Source: Candidatus Methanoplasma sp. (GTDB taxonomy: Archaea > Thermoplasmatota > Thermoplasmata > Methanomassiliicoccales > Methanomethylophilaceae). Taken from it: a DNA stretch of 6,793 nt. The notes beneath the pieces are model-generated. The model saw only the letters and a program-made list of their open reading frames with translations, did not search any database and was not told the DNA's origin. Every line of letters starts with the position of its first letter. Position 1 is the stretch's first letter. A program made the translations under genes and the position numbers. The stretch spans positions 1 to 6,793 of the forward strand of contig JAIRQG010000046.1 in NCBI GenBank assembly GCA_031256615.1, read 5' to 3'. Below, one piece after another: positions 1 to 4,654 of the stretch.

Positions 1-487
1 GAGATGCGTCGTTGAAAACAACGGACGCCTCCTCTTCCCTGCTGACAATGTATCCGGGAACGGTGACCCTGTGGCCGTTGATGTGTATGTGGCCATGCGT
101 GATCATTTGCCTTGCCTGCTTTATTGTCGACGACAGTCCCTTTTCGTAAACTACCGTCTGAAGCCTTCTTGCGAGAATATCGTTCTCCGAAAGGATAAGG
201 ATGTCGTTCAGGTCCGAGCCTGTGACCGGCAGCAGACCCATGCGCGAACACTTCTTGATGAGCGCGTCCGTCTCGATCTTTGCCTGTGCGTCCCCTCCTC
301 TGAGGCGGGCCTGCAGCTCTCTGGACTGTTTCCTGAAGTTCCTCAGGATGGTCTGTGCCTTCCATACTTCTGTCTTGTTCTTGAGACCGAACTCGCGGAC
401 GATCTCCACTTCTCTCTTTATCCTCTCTCCCTGCCACGGGTGAGAAGGGGTGTCATAAGACCTGCGTGAGAATTTTGGATCTCCCAT
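1..487 (-). CDS. rps4: 30S ribosomal protein S4 (uS4), archaeal type, 3' end outside window
   Basis: Primary rRNA-binding protein of the small subunit, an early assembly protein. The visible 162 residues begin MGDPKFSRRSYDTPSHPW, the usual start of archaeal S4. A basic, charged N-terminal region (about 20-75) follows, then an S4-type RNA-binding domain from about residue 105 to the edge (ILARRLQTVVYEKGL, then ARQMITHGHIHINGHRV). Archaeal S4 is usually somewhat under 200 residues, so a short C-terminal piece is missing at the left edge. The start at 487 is chosen because it gives the family N-terminus and sits behind the Shine-Dalgarno GAGGTGG at 493-499. That site overlaps the rps13 stop codon; the gap to rps13 is 10 nt, so the two are cotranscribed and probably translationally coupled. 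The order rps13-rps4 is the conserved archaeal one. Confidence 0.96.
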   Translation of the reverse strand, partial: MGDPKFSRRSYDTPSHPWQGERIKREVEIVREFGLKNKTEVWKAQTILRNFRKQSRELQARLRGGDAQAKIETDALIKKCSRMGLLPVTGSDLNDILILSENDILARRLQTVVYEKGLSSTIKQARQMITHGHIHINGHRVTVPGYIVSREEEASVVFNDAS

Positions 488-497
488 TCATACCACC

Positions 498-977
498 TCA
501 GGATGATTTCCTCTGGACACCGATCGTAAGCCCTTTCCTTCCATTGGAACGGGTCCTCTGACCTCTGACCTTGTGTCTGGTCTCGTGCCTTATTCCGCGG
601 TAACAGCGGATCATCTTCATTCTGTTCACGTCATCTTTCTGGATGATATCCAGTTCGTTTCCGATCAGGTGCATGTCGGCTCCGGTCTCATAGTCCATCT
701 GCCTGTTGACCGCCCAGTGGGGTGCATATTCGTAATAGGTCAGAACCAGGTTCTCAAGTTCTTTGACCTTCTCATACGGAAGCGTTCCTATTTTCGCTGT
801 CGGTGCGACGTTCGCTTTCTTCACAACTATCTGTGATACTCTTTTTCCTACGCCTTTGATGCTCTGAAGCCCGATGACAGTCCTCTTGTGACCGTCGATA
901 TCGCTGTTGGCGATACGAACTATGAAGTTGAAGTTCTCGTCTTCAGTCTCCGGCGCATCCTTCTTTGGTTTCGCCAT
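498..977 (-). CDS. rps13: 30S ribosomal protein S13 (uS13), archaeal type
   Basis: Small-subunit head protein that contacts the P-site tRNA and bridges to the large subunit. The 159 residues show a short charged N-terminal tail (1-13), the core FNFIVRIANSDIDGHKR (16-32), the helix-turn region GLQSIKGVGKRVSQI (36-50), and the archaeal insertion with NRQMDYETGADMHLIGNELD (91-110). It ends with the conserved basic tail RGIRHETRHKVRGQRTRSNG (127-146) and KGLTIGV. A start two codons upstream, at 983, also exists. It lies only 1 nt after the GGAGG at 985-989, whereas the ATG at 977 has a normal 7-nt spacing and gives the natural MAKPKK start. It is the first gene of the ribosomal operon here, with rps4 following 10 nt after its TGA. 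Confidence 0.96.
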   Translation of the reverse strand: MAKPKKDAPETEDENFNFIVRIANSDIDGHKRTVIGLQSIKGVGKRVSQIVVKKANVAPTAKIGTLPYEKVKELENLVLTYYEYAPHWAVNRQMDYETGADMHLIGNELDIIQKDDVNRMKMIRCYRGIRHETRHKVRGQRTRSNGRKGLTIGVQRKSS

Positions 978-984
978 ATTCATT

Positions 985-989
985 CCTCC
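985..989 (-). promoter_or_regulatory. Shine-Dalgarno site deciding the rps13 start
   Basis: GGAGG on the minus strand. It is 7 nt from the ATG at 977 and only 1 nt from the ATG at 983, so the inner start is preferred. Confidence 0.75.
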
Positions 990-1018
990 GTAAATGTTCC
1001 CCTTGGGGATGTACTCAA

Positions 1019-1072
1019 GCGCCTTGTCCTTCAGGACGCGCTCTCAGTATTCGTCAGAAGACGGGTCCTGAG
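1019..1072 (-). promoter_or_regulatory. Two adjacent hairpins in the rps13 leader, candidate cis-regulatory RNA
   Basis: Read on the minus strand, the rps13 leader folds into two hairpins separated by a single base. The promoter-proximal one (1072-1043) is CTCAG, 4-nt internal loop, CGTC, TTCT loop, GACG, 4-nt internal loop, CTGAG; it is exactly symmetric over 30 nt. The second (1041-1019) is GCGC, GTCC, TGAA loop, GGAC, AAG bulge, GCGC. A weaker CCC/GGG stem lies at 1007-999, just before the Shine-Dalgarno. In E. coli the alpha operon is autoregulated by S4 binding to the rpsM leader. A similar feedback on this archaeal operon is inference only. A transcription-termination role looks unlikely because no T-run follows either stem. 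Confidence 0.5.
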
Positions 1073-1101
1073 TTTACGTTGGTGTTGGGATTATCTCCTC
1101 C

Positions 1102-1121
1102 TTATTAAAGGTTATTATAAA
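1102..1121. promoter_or_regulatory. Divergent TATA boxes for rps13 (minus) and the winged-helix gene (plus)
   Basis: Two AT-rich boxes lie in the 160-base gap: TTATTAAAG at 1102-1110 and ATTATAAA at 1114-1121. With the usual archaeal spacing of about 26 nt from TATA centre to start of transcription, plus-strand use of the first box would start RNA near 1132, just before the ATG at 1138. Minus-strand use of the second would start RNA near 1091, giving an rps13 leader of about 110 nt. Which box serves which strand is inferred from spacing and could be the reverse. Confidence 0.5.
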
Positions 1122-1137
1122 GAAGTCTTCCGGCGCA

Positions 1138-1353
1138 ATGATTAATACGCCAAATGCAAATCCTTATGCCATGACGGTCAAAGACGACGTCCTTAACGTA
1201 ATGAAGAAGAAAGGCAAACCGATGAATGCGGGGGAAGTTGAAAAAGAACTCGGTGCCGACAGGAAGGAGATCGATAAAGCTTTCAAGGAACTGAAAGCGG
1301 AGGGACTGATAGCCTCCCCCGTACGCTGTAAATGGGAGCCGGTCAAGAAGTGA
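1138..1353 (+). CDS. Small winged-helix DNA-binding protein
   Basis: A probable transcription regulator of 71 residues with a single winged-helix fold. Helix 1 is VKDDVLNVMKKKG (14-26), followed by PMNAGEVEKELG (helix 2, about 28-39), the recognition helix DRKEIDKAFKELKAEGLI (about 41-58), and a short wing ending SPVRCKWEP (60-68). It has no sensing or oligomerisation domain, so it may act as a small architectural or local regulator. No Shine-Dalgarno precedes the ATG at 1138, which fits a leaderless or near-leaderless message from the TATA box at 1102-1110. An alternative in-frame ATG at 1171 gives a 60-residue protein that contains the whole fold and starts MTVKDDV. Residues 1-11 lie outside the fold, so the true start is open. 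It diverges from the rps13 operon, and its target is unknown. Confidence 0.8.
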   Translation: MINTPNANPYAMTVKDDVLNVMKKKGKPMNAGEVEKELGADRKEIDKAFKELKAEGLIASPVRCKWEPVKK

Positions 1354-1362
1354 TCTAAACAC

Positions 1363-1372
1363 TTTTTTCTTT
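1363..1372 (+). terminator. Oligo-T terminator of the winged-helix gene
   Basis: TTTTTTCTTT begins 9 nt after the TGA of the winged-helix gene. Archaeal RNA polymerase stops at U-runs without needing a hairpin. A perfect 7-bp inverted repeat CCTCCGG-TT-CCGGAGG follows at 1376-1391, directly before the stop codon of the converging reductase gene, so it may end transcription from the other side. Confidence 0.6.
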
Positions 1373-1375
1373 ACT

Positions 1376-1391
1376 CCTCCGGTTCCGGAGG
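1376..1391. repeat. Inverted repeat between convergent gene ends
   Basis: CCTCCGG-TT-CCGGAGG, perfect 7-bp arms; as RNA it would fold as six pairs with a GTTC loop. It sits 2 nt past the reductase stop codon (minus strand) and 22 nt past the winged-helix stop. It probably stabilises or ends one or both 3' ends. Confidence 0.5.
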
Positions 1392-1393
1392 GA

Positions 1394-2050
1394 TCATATC
1401 TTACTGTGTCCGGAGCACAGCCTCGCTCCCATCTCGAAGGCTTTTCTGCAATCCTCCGGGAACTTTTCCGCCTTTACCGCTGCTTTATGTTTTTCGTTGA
1501 AGTTGGATGCGGCGTATTTCGAATAGTCATCAAACTGATAATTATCAGCTGACACAACATACTCGGAAATGCCGTTCAGACGGTGCATCAGGCTCGCGTT
1601 GGATTCGAAGATGTACTTGTAGCCTATCGATTCGACCGCATCGTGGGGCACTCCCATGGTGTAAATGAAGCCTGTGGAGATCTTGCCTTTGAAGTTGGTG
1701 CGGCTCGGCGAATCATATGAAACATTCATGAACAGCAGGCGTTCCAGGAACGATTTCATTTCGCCCGTTATATTTCCGATGTATATTGGAGAACCGAACA
1801 GCAGCACGTCGCTCGCCATCGCTTTTTCCAGCACTTCCGTGAGGCCGTCCTTCATGGCGCACTGCCCTGTGAAGCCGCTGTCCTTTCTTTTGCAGAAGAA
1901 GCAGCTGGTGCACCCCCTGAAATTCAGATCGTAAAGGTGGACCATTTCGGTCTCCGCACCGACTGATTCTGCCCCTTTGAGGGCATTCTCCAACAGTGTG
2001 GCAGTATTCCAATTCTTTCTCGGACTTCCGTTGATCGCTATCGCTTTCAT
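1394..2050 (-). CDS. NADPH-dependent FMN reductase / iron-sulfur flavoprotein-type protein
   Basis: Cytosolic flavodoxin-fold oxidoreductase of 218 residues. The FMN phosphate loop is seen as INGSPRKNWNTATLLENAL (6-24), and the second flavin-contact stretch as GSPIYIGNITGEMKSFLER (86-104). Between them lies a cysteine cluster, C47-x2-C50-x2-C53-x10-C64, in the place where the archaeal iron-sulfur flavoprotein Isf carries its compact 4Fe-4S ligands. The last spacing is longer than in the classical Isf motif. An FMN and possibly a 4Fe-4S centre are therefore expected. Such proteins pass electrons from ferredoxin or NAD(P)H to acceptors such as oxygen, peroxide or quinones; the substrate here cannot be told. 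The start at 2050 follows GGGGAGG at 2059-2065 with an 8-nt spacing. It appears to be a single-gene unit with its own TATA box near 2115-2124. Confidence 0.88.
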   Translation of the reverse strand: MKAIAINGSPRKNWNTATLLENALKGAESVGAETEMVHLYDLNFRGCTSCFFCKRKDSGFTGQCAMKDGLTEVLEKAMASDVLLFGSPIYIGNITGEMKSFLERLLFMNVSYDSPSRTNFKGKISTGFIYTMGVPHDAVESIGYKYIFESNASLMHRLNGISEYVVSADNYQFDDYSKYAASNFNEKHKAAVKAEKFPEDCRKAFEMGARLCSGHSKI

Positions 2051-2114
2051 TGTTGTGGCCTCCCCGCATTAAACAGCCCGTTTACTGTTCACGATAACGT
2101 CAGGACATAGGCAG

Positions 2115-2124
2115 ATTTATATCC
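2115..2124 (-). promoter_or_regulatory. TATA box of the flavoprotein gene
   Basis: GATATAAATC on the minus strand. RNA would start near 2094, leaving a leader of about 44 nt that holds the GGGGAGG ribosome site. A 5-bp inverted repeat AACAG/CTGTT with an 8-nt spacer (2072-2089) lies just inside the predicted transcript start and could be an operator, but the arms are short. Confidence 0.55.
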
Positions 2125-2202
2125 TGGGTTCAGCGGCGGACGTATTTGATATGCATATCTGGACGCAAGAGCATTCAGGACATTCATCATAAAACGCAAG
2201 AG

Positions 2203-2275
2203 TGGACAGGGCGAGATTTGAACTCGCGGCCTCTACCATGCCAAGGTAGCGATCTTCCAACTGATCTACCTGCCC
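2203..2275 (-). tRNA. tRNA-Ala, anticodon GGC
   Basis: The 73-base cloverleaf folds completely. The acceptor stem GGGCAGG/CCTGTCC contains the G3-U70 wobble pair that marks alanine tRNAs. The D arm is GATC with loop AGTTGGAA. The anticodon stem CTACC/GGTAG carries loop TTGGCAT, so the anticodon is GGC, reading GCC and GCU. The variable loop has 5 nt. The T arm is GCGAG/CTCGC with loop TTCAAAT, and the discriminator base is A. There is no intron, and CCA is not encoded (the next bases are CT). It has its own promoter upstream and stands between two unrelated genes on the same strand. Confidence 0.97.
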
Positions 2276-2300
2276 GTTGTCTCTCGGAATGAAGAGCCAT

Positions 2301-2308
2301 TATTAAAG
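2301..2308 (-). promoter_or_regulatory. TATA box of tRNA-Ala
   Basis: CTTTAATA on the minus strand, centred about 29 nt before the first base of the mature tRNA. RNA would start within a few bases of the tRNA 5' end. Confidence 0.65.
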
Positions 2309-2352
2309 ATTTGGCTTATCTGACAGCCGTGGAACTCAGCACAGATGTGAAA

Positions 2353-2372
2353 CAAAAAGGTGTTTAAAAAAT
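2353..2372 (-). terminator. Double T-run terminator after the corrinoid protein gene
   Basis: On the minus strand the mtsB stop is followed 16 nt later by a run of six T, and 8 nt after that by a run of five T. These are typical archaeal U-run terminators. They separate the methyltransferase operon from the tRNA promoter. Confidence 0.65.
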
Positions 2373-2388
2373 AGTTTGCAGAGAGATG

Positions 2389-3201
2389 TCAGCGGAAATC
2401 TTTCCATTTCTTTCCTTTGATCACTTCGTTCGCCGTGTTCACCGTTATCAGCGGTGATTTTGTGTATATTGCATTGTCGAACGTTCCGACGAAATGCTCG
2501 GATACAGCCGCACCGCCGCATGCGACCGGCACTTTCGGAAGTTTCTTTTCCAAAAGTTTCGCCGTTTCCACGAGCCCCGGTTTCGTGGTGCTCATCAGAG
2601 TGGAACCGCAGACCATATGCACTTTTTCTTTCTCCGCTGTTTCTGCCACCTTCGATGCGGGGACGTCCCTTCCCATGTCCACCACCTGGTACCCGTTGGC
2701 CCGCATGATCGCTGCCACGATATTCTTTCCGATATCGTGAAGGTCTCCTTCTGCAACAAAAGAGATCACTTTCCCCTTCATCGGTATGTCGCCCAGCTTC
2801 TCTTGGCACAATTCTATGCCTCCGAGCATCGCGGCATTGGACATCAATATCTCTGGAACGTATGCGTTCCCCTGATCATACATCTCGCATTGCACCTGTA
2901 TCCCGGGCATCAATGCGTTGGACACCAGGTCCACCGGATCTTTTCCCTTTGAGATCATGTCCTTCGTCTGCCTGACCACATCCGCCTTCCTACCCTCAAG
3001 GACGGCTTTGGATATGCTCGAGTATGCCGCATCCTTGGAAAAGTGCGATTCCTCCAGGCTCTTCAGGGTGGTCGTTTTCTTGTCCGCCTCTCTGCATTCT
3101 CCCTGCTCGTATGACATCCCTTCTTTGATGAGCGCTTCATATCTTTTGGGATTTGTCAGACGGATTGTCTCTATCTTCTCGAACACGATATCAGAACGCA
3201 T
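2389..3201 (-). CDS. mtsB: Methyltransferase corrinoid protein, MtsB/MtaC type
   Basis: Cobamide-binding methyl carrier of 270 residues. A helical cap domain (about 55-140; [31 protein letters not shown]) precedes a Rossmann-like B12 domain (about 144-262). The full cobalamin signature is present: D153-x-H155-x2-G158, then exactly 41 residues to S200-T-L202, then 26 residues to G229-G230. H155 should be the lower cobalt ligand. The stretch [13 protein letters not shown] and [16 protein letters not shown] closely resembles Methanosarcina MtaC as I remember it. The mass of about 30 kDa and the overlap with an MtaA-like gene fit MtsB better, so mtsB is a best guess. The ATG at 3201 is preferred over a GTG at 3210 because GGAGG (3210-3214) stands 8 nt before it. 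It overlaps the end of mtsA by 11 nt. The N-terminal 50 residues are charged and not clearly conserved. Confidence 0.88.
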   Translation of the reverse strand: MRSDIVFEKIETIRLTNPKRYEALIKEGMSYEQGECREADKKTTTLKSLEESHFSKDAAYSSISKAVLEGRKADVVRQTKDMISKGKDPVDLVSNALMPGIQVQCEMYDQGNAYVPEILMSNAAMLGGIELCQEKLGDIPMKGKVISFVAEGDLHDIGKNIVAAIMRANGYQVVDMGRDVPASKVAETAEKEKVHMVCGSTLMSTTKPGLVETAKLLEKKLPKVPVACGGAAVSEHFVGTFDNAIYTKSPLITVNTANEVIKGKKWKDFR

Positions 3202-4306
3202 CGCCGTCACCTCCGAGTTCGATCTTCCTCTCCATCTTCATGCGCGCCCTTGCCACTCCTATAGCCCGGACGCAGTCCTCTGCGTTGTCCCAGTCGGGTA
3301 TGGGGGTTTCCTTGCACGCTTTCACATATGCCTTAAGGTTTGCCAGCGGTGTTCCGAAAGAGACGTCGCATGCCGTTCCCACCACGTCAACGCCTTCCCT
3401 TATGCATTGGACAGTTCTGTCGTAAACCTGTTTCGGGGTCCCTCCCGGCATCAGGTCGATGACGTCAAGGCTTCCGAGGCAGGTCATCGCGTTGCCCAGC
3501 TGCTGGCGTACATACCACGCCGGCGGGGCGTCAAACGAGAAACAGTCCATGCCGCTCTCTTTGATGTGCGGCAGCAGTTTTTCGGTGTGTCCGCAGATGT
3601 GGAGTATCTTCGGGCAGCTCACGCTTTTGGCGAATTTCTTGTGGTACGGGAGAACGAACTCCTTGTACGTTTTCGGCGATATGAGGTCTCCGGATGCGGA
3701 CGGGTCTGCGGGGAACAGGATGTGCGCCCCGTATGCCGTCTGCAGCCTTCCGTAAGCGATGCAGAAATCTGTCGCTGCGCTTATCGCGGCATGCGCCTTG
3801 TCCGGATCCATGACGGTCATCATCACCAGTTTCTCAACCCCCATTATGTGCCCCGCAACCGTGAAAGGTGCCGTGATCACAGGTATTATCGGGAGATCGC
3901 CTGCGTATCTTTTGCGGAGAATGTCTATCGCCCCCAGCACATATGGTATCCTTCCGGCGCTTTCCAGATCGTCAGGCCATGTGATGTCTTTCGGGTCCTT
4001 GTATGCAGGGCCCGTCACGGGAGGGCGGTCCGGTTTGTTCCAGTCCAGTTTGCATCCCAGGACCTCAGCCTCCAATGATATGTCAAACTGCGGTCTTGCC
4101 GCTTCTATTCCGCAGACCTCCCACGGTGCTGCGGCAAGGTCAGCCATGACCTTCGGGTCATTGTGTGCCTTCGGCCAGCTGGCCTTCGCATATTCCATCA
4201 GTTCCTTTGTGGTCTGGGCCAAAGGGTTGGCGGGCGGTACATAGTCCACTTTCCCTCCCAGCACGGCGGCGAGCGCACGTCTGGTAGGCGTCATCTCAAC
4301 GGTCAT
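3191..4306 (-). CDS. mtsA: Methylcobamide:CoM methyltransferase, MtsA/MtaA/MtbA family
   Basis: Zinc methyltransferase of 371 residues with the uroporphyrinogen decarboxylase-type barrel. It moves a methyl group from methyl-corrinoid protein to coenzyme M. It starts [14 protein letters not shown] (5-18), a typical family opening. It has [20 protein letters not shown] (118-137), [10 protein letters not shown] (140-149) and the zinc site ILHICGH with H236 and C238. The third ligand is probably C313 in [19 protein letters not shown]. The last 35 residues (about 337-371) extend past the usual MtaA end. No MtaB-, MtmB- or MtsD-like substrate methyltransferase is beside it, which fits MtsA, where one protein both demethylates the methylthiol and methylates CoM. 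MtaA or MtbA remain possible. The ATG at 4306 lies 7 nt after AAGGAGG; a TTG at 4327 lies upstream of that site and is rejected. Confidence 0.87.
   Translation of the reverse strand: MTVEMTPTRRALAAVLGGKVDYVPPANPLAQTTKELMEYAKASWPKAHNDPKVMADLAAAPWEVCGIEAARPQFDISLEAEVLGCKLDWNKPDRPPVTGPAYKDPKDITWPDDLESAGRIPYVLGAIDILRKRYAGDLPIIPVITAPFTVAGHIMGVEKLVMMTVMDPDKAHAAISAATDFCIAYGRLQTAYGAHILFPADPSASGDLISPKTYKEFVLPYHKKFAKSVSCPKILHICGHTEKLLPHIKESGMDCFSFDAPPAWYVRQQLGNAMTCLGSLDVIDLMPGGTPKQVYDRTVQCIREGVDVVGTACDVSFGTPLANLKAYVKACKETPIPDWDNAEDCVRAIGVARARMKMERKIELGGDGDAF
3210..3214 (-). promoter_or_regulatory. Shine-Dalgarno site for mtsB inside the mtsA coding end
   Basis: GGAGG lies within the last codons of mtsA, 8 nt before the ATG at 3201. 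It overlaps the alternative GTG at 3210, which rules that start out and implies coupled translation of the two subunits. Confidence 0.75.
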
Positions 4307-4313
4307 TTTCTTT

Positions 4314-4320
4314 CCTCCTT
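4314..4320 (-). promoter_or_regulatory. Shine-Dalgarno site deciding the mtsA start
   Basis: AAGGAGG with 7-nt spacing to the ATG at 4306. The in-frame TTG at 4327 lies upstream of this site and cannot use it. Confidence 0.8.
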
Positions 4321-4339
4321 TTTCCAATGTTTTGATTTC

Positions 4340-4359
4340 TTGTCTAAAGACAATTTAAC
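4340..4359 (-). promoter_or_regulatory. mtsA promoter with overlapping 14-bp inverted repeat
   Basis: A TATA-like GTTAAATT (4359-4352, minus strand) would start RNA near 4329, leaving a short leader of about 23 nt that includes the AAGGAGG site. Directly against it lies the inverted repeat TTGTCT-TT-AGACAA (4353-4340, read on the minus strand), perfect over 6-bp arms. Its place between TATA box and transcription start is where an archaeal repressor would block polymerase. A second TATA-like element, TTTAAC at 4375-4380, is an inverted copy of the GTTAAA at 4354-4359 and could be an alternative. Confidence 0.5.
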
Positions 4360-4380
4360 ACTTTTGTGCAGGTAGTTAAA

Positions 4381-4621
4381 ACTTTGGACAATTGCTGGCC
4401 CCCCTGGGATTTCAGCGGAAACCGGATGGAGAATGCAGATGCAGAGGTCTCTGCGGGCGGGCTGCCGACGGTCAGCGCGAAAGAAAACAGGGCAACATTG
4501 ACAATTATCGCACATCCGCAGCGGTTTGCGCCGCCTTTTTCCAAACCGAAAGAGGCTTTGCCTCCTGATCTTCGGCGGTTTCGCAACCTATTTCAGTGAT
4601 CAAAAATCTCCGCCACCTCAT
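4381..4621. other. Gap without a recognised gene, rich in inverted repeats
   Basis: This is the middle of the 348 bases between the mtsA start and the ABC ATPase start. It holds a series of short inverted repeats: GCAGAG/CTCTGC at 4441-4454, GCTG/CAGC at 4461-4476, CGGTTTG/CAAACCG at 4522-4548, and GAGGC-TTT-GCCTC at 4552-4564, the last two only 3 nt apart. A GCGG/CCGC stem followed by five T (4521-4540) looks like a plus-strand terminator and would compete with the third repeat. Both strands stay open for about 80 codons (plus 4366-4599, minus 4344-4586). Neither frame has a Shine-Dalgarno, and neither product resembles a known family. It may be a structured RNA, a long leader, or a decayed element. 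Confidence 0.4.
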
Positions 4622-4622
4622 T

Positions 4623-4632
4623 CTATATATAT
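4623..4632 (+). promoter_or_regulatory. TATA box of the ABC exporter operon
   Basis: CTATATATAT, a near-consensus archaeal TATA box centred about 27 nt before the ATG at 4655. RNA would start at or within 2 nt of the start codon, so the message is leaderless, and indeed no Shine-Dalgarno is present. A loose inverted repeat GTAAT/GTTAC (4633-4649, one mismatch) lies between box and start. Confidence 0.75.
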
Positions 4633-4654
4633 GTAATGACTTTGGTTACGCCAT

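Noticed and set aside
71..469. Plus-strand open frames opposite rps4 and rps13
   Set aside because: Both are antisense to clearly conserved ribosomal proteins.
984..1046. In-frame, coding-like stretch upstream of rps13 (reading ERVLKDKALEYIPKGNIYGG)
   Set aside because: It follows a TGA at 1046-1044 and contains no ATG, GTG or TTG before the rps13 start, and the Shine-Dalgarno at 985-989 lies inside it. It cannot be an N-terminal extension, though the coding-like look is curious.
1713..2069. Minus-strand frame overlapping the flavoprotein gene in another phase
   Set aside because: The other phase gives a clear FMN reductase with FMN and cysteine motifs; this frame is its shadow.
2203..2275. 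Reading the tRNA as tRNA-Gly(GCC)
   Set aside because: The seven-base loop TTGGCAT places GGC, not GCC, at positions 34-36, and the G3-U70 pair is the alanine identity mark.
2918..4078. 386-codon open frame on the plus strand opposite mtsA and part of mtsB
   Set aside because: It lies wholly antisense to two genes with intact catalytic motifs, has no ribosome site, and its product is low-complexity and arginine/cysteine/histidine-rich. It is a by-product of codon bias on the other strand.
4344..4599. Overlapping small open frames of about 80 codons on both strands in the mtsA-ABC gap
   Set aside because: No ribosome site or fitting promoter for either, non-standard start on the minus strand, overlap with the mtsA promoter, and no recognisable family. 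Kept as part of the unexplained gap, not called as genes.
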